Shown: in pieces, positions 7,482 to 14,622 of the stretch
Numbering within the stretch: the first letter of the stretch is position 1
Layout: every line of letters begins with the position of its first letter
Origin: Eubacterium sp. CAG:841
Lineage (GTDB): Bacteria > Bacillota > Clostridia > Oscillospirales > CAG-272
NCBI GenBank assembly: GCA_000437375.1
Contig: FR898232.1
Span: 17,239-37,346 of the forward strand
Length of the DNA stretch: 20,108 nt
Direction: 5' to 3'
The notes under the pieces: model-generated
The model's database searches: none
The model's input: the letters and a program-made list of their open reading frames with translations, nothing else
Told to the model about the DNA's origin: nothing
Made by a program: the position numbers and the translations under genes

Positions 7482-7975
7482 GATTTCACAACGAAATATA
7501 TTTTCTCAACCGTCAGAGCAAGCTGCCTGTTACGGCGGATATGAAAAAGCTTATCCGCAGGGCTGTCAGCGAAACGCTGAAAAGCGAGGATTTCCCGCAT
7601 CCGGCAGAGGTATCGGTGACTTTTACCGACAATGAAGGCATACGCGAGCTGAATCGCGGATACAGAGGAAAAGACGCCCCCACAGATGTTCTTTCGTTCC
7701 CGATACTTTCGGAGGACGACTCCGATTGGGACATTGATGAGGCTAACGGCTGCGCAGTGCTCGGCGATATAGTAATATCGGTCGAGCGTGCTATGGAGCA
7801 GGCTGAGATGTACGGACACAGTCCGGAAAGGGAAATAGCGTTTCTTTCGGTACATTCAACGCTTCATCTTCTCGGCTACGATCATGAGCGCAGCGAGGAA
7901 GAGGACAAGCTGATGCGTGAAAAACAGGAAAAAATATTATCATCAATAGGACAGGAGCGTAAAAGCGCAAAATGA
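7478..7975 (+). CDS. ybeY: Endoribonuclease YbeY
   Basis: 165 residues, typical length. The zinc-binding motif is complete: HSTLHLLGYDH with H126, H130 and H136. The conserved NRGYRGKDAPTDVLSFP segment (59-75) precedes it. YbeY is a metal-dependent single-strand RNase involved in 16S rRNA 3'-end maturation and 70S quality control, and is often linked to PhoH/YbeZ and Era. It starts in the ATGA overlap with phoH and ends in another ATGA overlap with era (7972-7975), so the three are translationally coupled. In Bacillus dgkA and cdd lie between ybeY and era; both are absent here. Confidence 0.97.
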   Translation: MRFHNEIYFLNRQSKLPVTADMKKLIRRAVSETLKSEDFPHPAEVSVTFTDNEGIRELNRGYRGKDAPTDVLSFPILSEDDSDWDIDEANGCAVLGDIVISVERAMEQAEMYGHSPEREIAFLSVHSTLHLLGYDHERSEEEDKLMREKQEKILSSIGQERKSAK

Positions 7976-8862
7976 AAAAGAATATTTTTACGGCGATAAT
8001 AGGCAGGGCAAACACGGGAAAATCGACTCTTCTCAACACATTGCTCGGCGAAAAAATAGCGATAGTTTCCGACAAGCCTCAGACTACGCGTACAAAAATT
8101 ACCGGTATAACTTCACGCGGGGAAACGCAGTACGTTTTCCTTGATACGCCCGGAATTCATAAACCGCAGGACAAGCTCGGATCGTTTATGATGCGTGCGG
8201 CTTCGGATGCTGCGGCAGGCGTCGATCTTATCCTTTATATCGTTGCGGCGGGAGACAGAATAGGTCCGATAGAAGAGTCGCTTATGAAGAAATTCGGCGA
8301 TATAGGCGTTCCCGTTGTGCTTCTTGTAAACAAAACAGATATAAGCACGGCAAAAGAAATAGGCGATACTATCCTTCGTTTCTCCGAAAAATATAATTTT
8401 GCCGCCGTTATTCCGATATCCGCAAAGAACGGCAAAAATACAGATATAATCTTTGAAGAAATAGATAAATACGCAATAGAGGGAGAATGGATTTTCCCGG
8501 ACGATATGATAACCGATCAGCCGGAAAGACAGATTGCGGCTGAATTCATAAGAGAAAAACTGCTCCGGCTTTTAAGCGATGAAATTCCGCACGGAATAGC
8601 CGTCGTTATAGAAGATTGGAAGGAAACGTCAAAGCTGCTTTCCATCCGCGCCGAAATATTCTGTGAAAGAGCATCCCATAAGCCTATAATAATAGGCAAA
8701 GGCGGCGCGACGCTCAAACGCGTCGGCGAAATGGCAAGACAGGATCTTGAAGCGTTCTTCGGCATAAAAGTGTTCCTTGATCTTTGGGTAAAAGTAAAGG
8801 AAAATTGGCGCGCTTCCGAAATGGCTGTAAGCAATATGGGCTTTAAGCGCGAGGATTTCTGA
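7972..8862 (+). CDS. era: GTPase Era
   Basis: 296 residues, normal for Era. The GTPase domain has G1 GRANTGKS (11-18), G3 DTPG (58-61), G4 NKTD (120-123) and G5 SAK (150-152). The effector-region QTTRTKITGI is present. The C-terminal KH domain has IIGKGGATLK (240-249). Era binds the 3' end of 16S rRNA and assists 30S assembly, which matches YbeY's job next door. The P-loop reads GRANTGKS where many Eras have GRPNVGKS; the residues required by the GxxxxGKS pattern are intact. It starts by ATGA overlap with ybeY. Confidence 0.98.
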   Translation: MKKNIFTAIIGRANTGKSTLLNTLLGEKIAIVSDKPQTTRTKITGITSRGETQYVFLDTPGIHKPQDKLGSFMMRAASDAAAGVDLILYIVAAGDRIGPIEESLMKKFGDIGVPVVLLVNKTDISTAKEIGDTILRFSEKYNFAAVIPISAKNGKNTDIIFEEIDKYAIEGEWIFPDDMITDQPERQIAAEFIREKLLRLLSDEIPHGIAVVIEDWKETSKLLSIRAEIFCERASHKPIIIGKGGATLKRVGEMARQDLEAFFGIKVFLDLWVKVKENWRASEMAVSNMGFKREDF

Positions 8863-8875
8863 CGGAGGCTTTTGT

Positions 8876-9679
8876 ATGATATCCACCGTAAAAGGCATTG
8901 TACTACGCGAGGTCGATGTTGGCGAATCGGACAAAATGCTTACGTTGCTCACGGCGGAGATGGGACAGATATCCGTCTACGGCGGCGGCGTGAAAAGACT
9001 GAAAAGTCCGCATTTTGTGGCGTGTCAGCTTTATACTTATTCGGAATTTACGATCTACGGCTCGCGCGATAAATATTATCTGCGGGAATCTGTACCTGCG
9101 GAAAGCTTTTTCGGCATACGCGATACGCTTGAAGGCGCGGCACTTGCGGCATATATCGCCGAGGTCGCCTGCGATATTTCACTTGAAGATCAGCCGGAAG
9201 AAAAGCTTTTGCGTCTTGTGCTCAATTCGTTTTTCTGTATAGCCAAAAAGCTTAAACCCATAGTGCAGATAAAGGCAGCTTTTGAACTTCGCGCGGCGGC
9301 GGAGGCAGGCTTTATGCCCGATCTTGTCGGATGCGAGGGCTGCGGAAAATCGGAGCTTGATACATATTATTTTGATGTCGAAGGCGGATATTTCTGCTGT
9401 GAAAGCTGCTATCGCGCAAAGGAGACCGATTTTGACGTTCAGGCCAAGCGCACAAGCGAAGCGGAGGGAATATATTCGCATGCGCACCTTATAATTCCGC
9501 TTACACCGTCTGTGTTTGCGGCGATGAGGTATGTGCTTTACTGCAAACCGGAAAGGCTGTTTGCTTTTGAGCTGAAGGACGAGGCGATGGGCGAATTTTC
9601 CGGTGCCTGCGAAAAATATTTGCTTTGTCATCTTGAAAGGGACTTCCGTTCGCTTGATTTTTATAATTCGGTGAAATAA
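8876..9679 (+). CDS. recO: DNA repair protein RecO
   Basis: 267 residues. An N-terminal OB fold (about 1-80, starting ISTVKGIVLREVDVGESDKM) is followed by a helical domain with a four-Cys zinc site: C153/C156 (GCEGC) and C175/C178 (CESC). RecO loads RecA onto SSB-coated single-stranded DNA with RecR and anneals strands. GGAGG lies seven bases before the ATG, 13 bases after era. The last codons (FYNSVK-stop) are repeated downstream at 10404-10422. In Bacillus glycyl-tRNA synthetase genes follow recO; here an unrelated AT-rich pair of genes follows. Confidence 0.95.
   Translation: MISTVKGIVLREVDVGESDKMLTLLTAEMGQISVYGGGVKRLKSPHFVACQLYTYSEFTIYGSRDKYYLRESVPAESFFGIRDTLEGAALAAYIAEVACDISLEDQPEEKLLRLVLNSFFCIAKKLKPIVQIKAAFELRAAAEAGFMPDLVGCEGCGKSELDTYYFDVEGGYFCCESCYRAKETDFDVQAKRTSEAEGIYSHAHLIIPLTPSVFAAMRYVLYCKPERLFAFELKDEAMGEFSGACEKYLLCHLERDFRSLDFYNSVK
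9660..9678 (+). repeat. Direct repeat, left copy (recO 3' end)
   Basis: These 19 bases are the end of recO. They recur at 10404-10422 with a single mismatch (T at 9667 becomes C). The two copies flank the orphan membrane-protein gene. Confidence 0.8.
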
Positions 9680-9732
9680 AAGGTCAAGATGCGAAGCGGG
9701 ACAGGCCGATAATTTCAAGGAGAATATTGCCG

Positions 9733-10410
9733 ATGAAGGAAATCGTAAAAAATAAAATTGCACCGAAATGGGTGCGTTACAGTAGCTATTCATTGTCTGT
9801 CATATCTATTCTCGCGATATTTTTGTATATATTGACCGATAATATGACTTGGATAGTGGTATTTGCGTTCACATGGTGGAGCTTTATGCTAACATTCTCG
9901 ATCCTTTTAGCACTACTGAGTACAACCCAAAAGCCAAAGCTCACTCATGTATGCTTTGGCGACACATTTATTTCGGTCTGCTTGGGGAAGATCGTACTCA
10001 AACGTATTCCTTATGAAAAAATCAAGGGGGCTACAATCTCTCGTGCAATGAGTCCACCTTATCTTTATTCTTATTTTGATCAAGAAGGCAAAGAACGCGG
10101 CATTTTGACTCTTTATCAATCGGATTGTTCTTTCCTGCCGGGACTAAATTCAAAAGCAGGGATTGTATGTAAAGGATATAATATGAATGCACTGTGTTAT
10201 GATCTTGCATATGCGGAACATCTGCCGGTTTTACTTGAGAAAACAGCGGTTTACATTTATATTACCGAGCAAATGTTTACTCTGCACAAGGATGTTCTGA
10301 TACAAACGCTGCAAAGCAATCCCGATAGATTTTTTGTTGCCTGTTTTGACAAGGTAGCCGGAGAAGAAAAAATATTGGCTTTTTTGAATATTGATAAAAA
10401 CAATTTATAA
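9733..10410 (+). CDS. Uncharacterised two-helix membrane protein
   Basis: About 225 residues; I do not recognise a named family. Two adjacent hydrophobic segments (about 17-34 and 38-62 from the ATG) form a hairpin near the N-terminus. About 160 residues follow, probably cytoplasmic, starting with alternating strands (FISVCLGKIVLKRIPYEKIK), which resembles the layout of bacterial PH-like domain membrane proteins; that is only a guess. AAGGAG at 9717-9722 could serve either this ATG (10-base spacing) or an in-frame TTG at 9727 (4-base spacing). The gene sits between recO and a lipoprotein gene, is visibly more AT-rich with different codon choice from its neighbours, and its TAA lies inside the second copy of the recO-tail repeat. 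All this suggests acquired DNA. Confidence 0.75.
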   Translation: MKEIVKNKIAPKWVRYSSYSLSVISILAIFLYILTDNMTWIVVFAFTWWSFMLTFSILLALLSTTQKPKLTHVCFGDTFISVCLGKIVLKRIPYEKIKGATISRAMSPPYLYSYFDQEGKERGILTLYQSDCSFLPGLNSKAGIVCKGYNMNALCYDLAYAEHLPVLLEKTAVYIYITEQMFTLHKDVLIQTLQSNPDRFFVACFDKVAGEEKILAFLNIDKNNL

Positions 10411-10422
10411 CTCGGTGAAATA
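10404..10422 (+). repeat. Direct repeat, right copy (recO-tail duplicate)
   Basis: 18 of 19 bases match the recO end. Read in the recO frame it encodes YNSVK and a stop, with AAT changed to AAC and the following stop TAA changed to TAG, both silent. The stop of the orphan membrane gene lies inside it. Confidence 0.8.
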
Positions 10423-10484
10423 GCCGATGTGCTAAGCTTTTGTAACAGGTATATATTCAGCTTTTCTGGAAGAGAAGGTTATTT

Positions 10485-11006
10485 ATGAAAAGAACGATTT
10501 GTATTATTGGAATATTGGCAATCGTACTCAATTTATTCGGTTGCGGACTTGTATATATTCCGGGAACATCTGAAACAGAGAAAAAGCGGATTGAAGAAAG
10601 TGCTGAAAAGCATTTGAATAATGTACTTTCTGCACTTGAGTCGGGCGATAAAGAAGCATTTGAAAATCTTTTCACTAACGATGTAAAAGCACAAGACAAC
10701 TTTCAAATCGGCGTTGACTATACATTTGATTTCTTTTCGGGGAAAATATTGTCATGTGAAAAAGCCGGCAACTATGTTACGGGAGAACATATTGGACCGA
10801 AAGAATATATGTGCAGCTATGCGGAAGCTATATATAAGCTTACTACTGATCAAAAACAATACTTACTATCTTTTGTTTTTATATGGGATTGTGACATCAG
10901 AGAAAACAATGAAAAGCTTGGTGCATTTGAGCTAATACCCGCAGACGAAAAATATTTTAATTTAGATAACGGATACGGTATTGTTTATTGGATTCCGGAA
11001 AATTAG
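10485..11006 (+). CDS. Putative lipoprotein (DUF5104-like)
   Basis: 173 residues. A clear lipoprotein signal: basic MKR, a hydrophobic core, and lipobox LFGC with the acylated Cys at 20. The mature part has a helical stretch (EKKRIEESAEKHLNNVLSALESGDKEAFENLF) and then GVDYTFDFFSGKIL and a C-terminal YGIVYWIPEN. This resembles a family of small Clostridia lipoproteins that I recall as DUF5104, but the assignment is by memory of the pattern. Function unknown; it should be exported, lipidated by Lgt and anchored on the outer face of the membrane. AGAAGG precedes the ATG. Like the gene upstream it is AT-rich, and a terminator follows. Confidence 0.82.
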   Translation: MKRTICIIGILAIVLNLFGCGLVYIPGTSETEKKRIEESAEKHLNNVLSALESGDKEAFENLFTNDVKAQDNFQIGVDYTFDFFSGKILSCEKAGNYVTGEHIGPKEYMCSYAEAIYKLTTDQKQYLLSFVFIWDCDIRENNEKLGAFELIPADEKYFNLDNGYGIVYWIPEN

Positions 11007-11092
11007 ATTTAATATGTATAAAAAACAACAGCTGAATCGGAATGGGTTGGCACAGAATTTATTTTTGCAGATGATAAATGTCTATACAAAAC
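11007..11092 (+). other. Intergenic stretch with a possible decayed coding remnant
   Basis: Downstream of the lipoprotein gene a frame without start codon or ribosome binding site, 11022-11135, reads protein-like (EWVGTEFIFADDKCLYKTKN) before a TAG. An in-frame stop at 11019 precedes it. It may be the tail of a broken gene from the same insert, or chance. Confidence 0.2.
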
Positions 11093-11132
11093 AAAAAACA
11101 GAGATGAAAAATCATCTCTGTTTTCTTTATTA
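11093..11132 (+). terminator. Intrinsic terminator after the lipoprotein gene
   Basis: AACAGAGATGA (11097-11107) pairs perfectly with TCATCTCTGTT (11112-11122) around a 4-base A loop, and flanking A and T runs extend the stem. TTTTCTTTATT follows. It closes the recO-side transcription unit. Its A-rich 5' flank could also let it work from the proS side. Confidence 0.8.
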
Positions 11133-11150
11133 TAGGGTTTTTCAAACCAA

Positions 11151-11196
11151 TAATTAAAGCTTCTTTTGCCTTCTTTTCTTCTCGAAGAAAAGAAGG
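11151..11196 (-). repeat. Hairpin repeat copy 2, abutting the proS stop codon
   Basis: Perfect 13-base inverted repeat with a 2-base centre (11169-11196; arms CCTTCTTTTCTTC and GAAGAAAAGAAGG on the reverse strand), beginning directly after the proS TAA. Then comes CAAAAGAAGCTTTAATTATT, 18 of 20 bases identical to the flank of the mutS2 copy. Relative to that copy two stem pairs differ by compensatory changes (G-C to T-A, T-A to C-G). Confidence 0.75.
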
Positions 11197-12918
11197 TTAT
11201 TCGTACTGTGCGAGCATTTCGCTTACTACTTCGCGGAGCTTGCCTGCCGCCTCGTCTATCGCAACGTCATATTTTGCGCTCTTGTCTCTGTACGATATCT
11301 CAATAACGCCGCGTTCGCACGTCTTGGGGCTGACAACGACTCTTACGGGGACGCCATAAAGATCCGCGTCTGCGAACATAACGCCGGGACGGATATCTCT
11401 GTCGTCATAAAGCACCTCAACGCCGAGCTTTTCAAGATCTGCGCAAAGCTTTTCAGCTGTCTTTGTAACGTTTTCGTCGTCCGAGCGGAGGTTGCAGACT
11501 TCAACCTGCCAAGGAGCTATGCTCATAGGCCAGATAGGACCGTAATCATCATGGCTTTCTTCGCAGATGGACGCGGCAAGTCTGCCTACGCCGATACCGT
11601 AGCAACCCATTATGGGGTTCTGCGTTTCGCCGTTTTTATCTATATATTCCATTCCCATAGACTTTGTGTATTTTGTTCCGAGCTGGAATATGTTGCCGAT
11701 TTCGATACCCTTTTTGATAGTTATCGAATGTTTGCCGCAAACGGGGCAGATGCCGCCTTCGGTCGCTTTTGCAACGCTTACATATTCAACGTCACCTACG
11801 TCGCGGGCAATATTAAGACCTTTGAAGTGAGTATCGTCTTTATTCGCGCCGGCAACAAGAGAGTTTATGCCTTTAAGTGATTCGTCATACACAACGGTAA
11901 CGTTTTCGGGAAGTCCGACGGGACCGATGAATCCGGGATGAACACCCATAGCTTCCGTAACGGTTGCGGGATGAACTTCGGCGCCGAGATAGTTGCGGAG
12001 CTTGGTTTCGTTTATTTCAAGATCGCCGCGAACGAAAACGATTACAATAGAATCGTCCGCATTGCGCTGATAAAGCACAGCCTTGCAGGAGCGCTCCTTC
12101 GGAGCATTAAGATAATTGCAAACATCCTCTATTGTTTTCCGGTGGGGAGTATAAACCTCTTCAAGCGGTTCAACCTCACAGGGGTGGTTGTGAACTATGC
12201 AGTCCGCAGCTTCCATATTGGATTTATAGTCGCACTCCGAGCAAATGACAAGCGTATCCTCTCCGATGTCGGAGAGAAGCATGAATTCGTGCGATACGTT
12301 TCCGCCCATCATACCGGAATCGCTCTTTACCGCAACGAAATTCTTTACGCCGCAACGATGGAAGATGCGATTATAGGCTTCATAACACTCTTCATAGTAG
12401 CTGAGAAGATCTTCCCACGAGGTATGGAAAGAGTATGCATCTTTCATAGTGAATTCTCTTACACGGATAAGACCGCCGCGCGCACGAGGCTCATCGCGGA
12501 ATTTGGTCTGTATCTGATAAATCATATAAGGGAATTTTGTATATGTCTGCGCCGCAACGCGTGCAAGATGCACGGCAGCTTCTTCGTGCGTCATGCCGAG
12601 AACCATATCCGAGCCGTTTCTGTCCTTGAAACGGAGCATTTCGCTGCCTATGGAATCATATCTGCCGGATTCTTTCCATATGGATGCGGGCATTGCGACG
12701 GGGAAAAGTACTTCCTGACCGCCGATTTTGTCCATTTCCTCGCGCAGAATATTTTCAATTTTTCTTGTTATACGCTTTGTCGAGGGGTAAAGTGAAAAAA
12801 TGCCCGTACCGACCTGTTTTATATATCCGCCGCGTACCATCAGCGCATGGCTTGCTATCTGACAGTCGGCAGGAGCTTCCTTGAAATGTTCGCCCAAAAG
12901 CTTTGAAACTTTCATCAT
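11197..12918 (-). CDS. proS: Prolyl-tRNA synthetase (bacterial type, with editing domain)
   Basis: 573 residues, matching the bacterial class II ProRS. Class II motif 2 is seen as FRDEPRARGGLIRVREFTMKD (140-160) and motif 3 as GCYGIGVGRL (438-447). Between them lies the YbaK-like editing insertion (about 225-385) that clears mischarged Ala-tRNA. The C-terminal anticodon-binding domain begins about 465. CSEC (226-229) and CPVC (391-394) flank the insertion and look like a metal site. The first of two adjacent ATGs (12918, 12915) was used; AAGGA lies upstream. The gene has its own consensus promoter, a short leader without room for a T-box, and ends against a hairpin repeat. Confidence 0.97.
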   Translation of the reverse strand: MMKVSKLLGEHFKEAPADCQIASHALMVRGGYIKQVGTGIFSLYPSTKRITRKIENILREEMDKIGGQEVLFPVAMPASIWKESGRYDSIGSEMLRFKDRNGSDMVLGMTHEEAAVHLARVAAQTYTKFPYMIYQIQTKFRDEPRARGGLIRVREFTMKDAYSFHTSWEDLLSYYEECYEAYNRIFHRCGVKNFVAVKSDSGMMGGNVSHEFMLLSDIGEDTLVICSECDYKSNMEAADCIVHNHPCEVEPLEEVYTPHRKTIEDVCNYLNAPKERSCKAVLYQRNADDSIVIVFVRGDLEINETKLRNYLGAEVHPATVTEAMGVHPGFIGPVGLPENVTVVYDESLKGINSLVAGANKDDTHFKGLNIARDVGDVEYVSVAKATEGGICPVCGKHSITIKKGIEIGNIFQLGTKYTKSMGMEYIDKNGETQNPIMGCYGIGVGRLAASICEESHDDYGPIWPMSIAPWQVEVCNLRSDDENVTKTAEKLCADLEKLGVEVLYDDRDIRPGVMFADADLYGVPVRVVVSPKTCERGVIEISYRDKSAKYDVAIDEAAGKLREVVSEMLAQYE

Positions 12919-12952
12919 AAAAATAAACGTCCTTTTTTAAGTGTTACATGAT

Positions 12953-12981
12953 ATTTTAACACCATATTTTACTTATGTCAA
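12953..12981 (-). promoter_or_regulatory. Consensus sigma-A promoter of proS
   Basis: On the reverse strand a perfect -35 TTGACA (12976-12981), 17 bases, then -10 TAAAAT (12953-12958). Transcription would start near 12945, leaving a leader of about 30 bases. Confidence 0.88.
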
Positions 12982-12992
12982 CCGAGCAGAGC

Positions 12993-13035
12993 AAAAAAAC
13001 GGAGTCCCGACGCTCAAAAAACGTCCGGACTCCGT
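12993..13035 (-). terminator. Intrinsic terminator of the nfeD-SPFH operon
   Basis: On the reverse strand ACGGAGTCCGGACG pairs with CGTCGGGACTCCGT with a single mismatch around a 9-base loop, followed directly by seven T. It lies eight bases after the SPFH stop and just upstream of the proS promoter, so it insulates the two units. Confidence 0.93.
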
Positions 13036-13042
13036 AAAATTT

Positions 13043-13975
13043 TTATTCTTTGTCTTTTTTGATAAGCTCTGAAACCGATGTTGCAAGTCCCGCGATAGAC
13101 TGAATTTCGCTGGGGATTATTATCTTTGTTGCTTTTCCGTCTGCTGCTTTTTCAAAAGCTTCAAGACCCTTTATTGCTATAACAGCCTCCGACGGGGCGG
13201 CGTCGTTTATCATTTTGATACCCTCTGCGGTAGCTTCCTGAACCTGTCTGATAGCTTCCGCTTCACCCTCTGCCTGGCGGATCTTCGATTCCTTTTCGGC
13301 TTCGGCAAGAAGTATCTGACGCTGTTTCTGAGCTTCGGCGTCAAGTATCATAGCCTGCTTTTTACCTTCCGCAACGAGAATGGTGGAATTCTTTTCGCCT
13401 TCCGCGCGGAGGATCTGTTCACGGCGTTCGCGTTCGGCTTTCATCTGTTTTTCCATTGCGTCCTGAATCTCTCTGGGCGGAATGATGTTCTTAAGTTCAA
13501 CGCGGGTAACTTTTATACCCCACGGATCTGTTGCTTCGTCAAGAATAGCGCGCATTTTCGTGTTGATTATGTCGCGCGAGGTAAGTGTGCTGTCAAGTTC
13601 AAGCTCGCCTATGATATTACGGAGAGTTGTTGCCGTAAGATTTTCAATTGCCGACATCGGATTTTCCACGCCGTAAGCATAGAGCTTGCAGTCCGTTATC
13701 TGGAAGAAGACGACTGTATCTATCTGCATTTTTACATTATCTTTTGTGATAACCGCCTGAGGTTCAAAATCGGCAACACGCTCCATAAGGGAGATGCGTT
13801 TTGAAATTCTGTCCACAAACGGAGTCTTTACATGAAGTCCGGTGTGCCACGTCGCATGATATGTTCCGAGACGTTCAACGACATATGCGTGAGCCTGCGG
13901 AACGATATGAATATTTGAAATTATAATTATGAGGAGTATTACAACAATTATTCCTAAAATGATAAGTCCCGGCAT
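13043..13975 (-). CDS. SPFH/Band 7 stomatin-like membrane protein
   Basis: 310 residues from an ATG at 13975. One N-terminal membrane helix (about 3-22, LIILGIIVVILLIIII) is followed by the SPFH domain (HAYVVERLGTYHATWHTGLHVKTPFVDRI ... ELKNIIPPREIQDAMEKQMKAERERRE), then an Ala/Glu/Lys/Gln coiled coil (AEGKKQAMILDAEAQKQ) and a short tail. This is the stomatin/QmcA/HflK-C layout; such proteins oligomerise on the membrane and organise microdomains or guard proteases. The frame extends to a TTG at 14011 inside nfeD, but GAAGG eight bases before 13975 and the family's usual N-terminus favour 13975. It is 17 bases after nfeD, the standard partner. Confidence 0.95.
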   Translation of the reverse strand: MPGLIILGIIVVILLIIIISNIHIVPQAHAYVVERLGTYHATWHTGLHVKTPFVDRISKRISLMERVADFEPQAVITKDNVKMQIDTVVFFQITDCKLYAYGVENPMSAIENLTATTLRNIIGELELDSTLTSRDIINTKMRAILDEATDPWGIKVTRVELKNIIPPREIQDAMEKQMKAERERREQILRAEGEKNSTILVAEGKKQAMILDAEAQKQRQILLAEAEKESKIRQAEGEAEAIRQVQEATAEGIKMINDAAPSEAVIAIKGLEAFEKAADGKATKIIIPSEIQSIAGLATSVSELIKKDKE

Positions 13976-13992
13976 AAGTTTTACCTTCTTTC

Positions 13993-14442
13993 TCAGTTTT
14001 CTTTTTTGCAAATGAGCTTTACGCCCTCGATTGCCATTGCCTTGACGAGCGTCCCCTCGTCTATTGTGATATTGTCACGCTCGGAGCGAGCTGTCCATAC
14101 TTTACCGTCGATTTTTACGGCTCCCGTTGCTGCCACGTTGTCTATTTTCTCAATCACCGTGCCTGTTTTTCCTATTACCGTGTCGGCATTTGTGGGGGAA
14201 TAATTCACTTTCAGCACCTTTTTCACAAAGGGCTTGAGGAATATCATAAGCAGGACGGATGACGCAAGGAATACGGTTGCCTGAAGCCAGAGCGGCAGCT
14301 TGAAGATCGAAAGCAAAAGCGATATGAGCGCCGACGGTATAAACCATACCGCAACGAGCGCAAATGTCGAAGCTTCAGTAACTATTGCAGCGACTATCAC
14401 GCCAAGCCATACCCAAGGCATAACCGCAAGTATTTCTTCCAC
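13993..14442 (-). CDS. NfeD-like membrane protein
   Basis: 149 residues from a GTG start. Three or so hydrophobic segments (WVWLGVIVAAIVTEA, LVAVWFIPSALISLLLSIF, LQATVFLASSVLLMIFL) precede a C-terminal OB-fold domain (IGKTGTVIEKIDNVAATGAVKIDGKVWTARS), the short NfeD1b-type arrangement without a protease domain. NfeD-like proteins form operons with SPFH proteins and are thought to bind them. The GGAGG at 14450-14454 is seven bases before GTG 14442; the ATG at 14478 has no site, so the longer form is unlikely. Confidence 0.93.
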   Translation of the reverse strand: MEEILAVMPWVWLGVIVAAIVTEASTFALVAVWFIPSALISLLLSIFKLPLWLQATVFLASSVLLMIFLKPFVKKVLKVNYSPTNADTVIGKTGTVIEKIDNVAATGAVKIDGKVWTARSERDNITIDEGTLVKAMAIEGVKLICKKEN

Positions 14443-14449
14443 AGACGTA

Positions 14450-14454
14450 CCTCC
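14450..14454 (-). promoter_or_regulatory. Ribosome binding site that decides the nfeD GTG start
   Basis: GGAGG on the reverse strand with a 7-base spacer to GTG at 14442. It lies inside the longer frame that starts at the ATG 14478, which argues against that start. Confidence 0.8.
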
Positions 14455-14500
14455 TTTTCGCATTTGCCGGAAAAGCAATATGCGCTGTGTTTCTGTAATT

Positions 14501-14529
14501 ATTATAACATTAAATTCAGCCGATGTAAA
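14501..14529 (-). promoter_or_regulatory. Sigma-A promoter of nfeD-SPFH
   Basis: TTTACA (14524-14529), 17 bases, then a perfect TATAAT (14501-14506) on the reverse strand, about 60 bases upstream of the GTG start. Confidence 0.8.
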
Positions 14530-14559
14530 TATATTGTCGTACGATTTTTAATTTAAGTG

Positions 14560-14588
14560 TTGAAAAATATATAATATGGGAGTAAAAT
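14560..14588 (+). promoter_or_regulatory. Candidate sigma-A promoter of the M16 peptidase operon
   Basis: TTGAAA (14560-14565), 17 bases, TAAAAT (14583-14588). An alternative -10 TATAAT at 14570-14575 has only a weak -35. The leader to the ATG at 14623 would be about 30 bases. Confidence 0.65.
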
Positions 14589-14622
14589 ATATGTAAACCT
14601 ACAATTATCGAAAGGATAAACA

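Noticed and set aside
7996..8030. A degenerate P-loop in Era (GRANTGKS)
   Set aside because: The GxxxxGKS pattern and all other G motifs are intact; the two substitutions are at variable positions, so the GTPase should be active.
11014..11157. Forward 47-codon frame starting at an ATG behind the lipoprotein gene
   Set aside because: It has no ribosome binding site, reads through the terminator hairpin and runs into the hairpin-repeat flank; a different frame there looks more protein-like.
11938..12795. Forward open frame of 285 codons antisense to proS
   Set aside because: proS is complete and well supported on the opposite strand; the forward frame shows no motif.
12919..12992. A T-box leader for proS
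   Set aside because: The consensus promoter leaves only about 30 bases before the start codon, far too little for a T-box, and the interval before it is filled by the neighbouring terminator.
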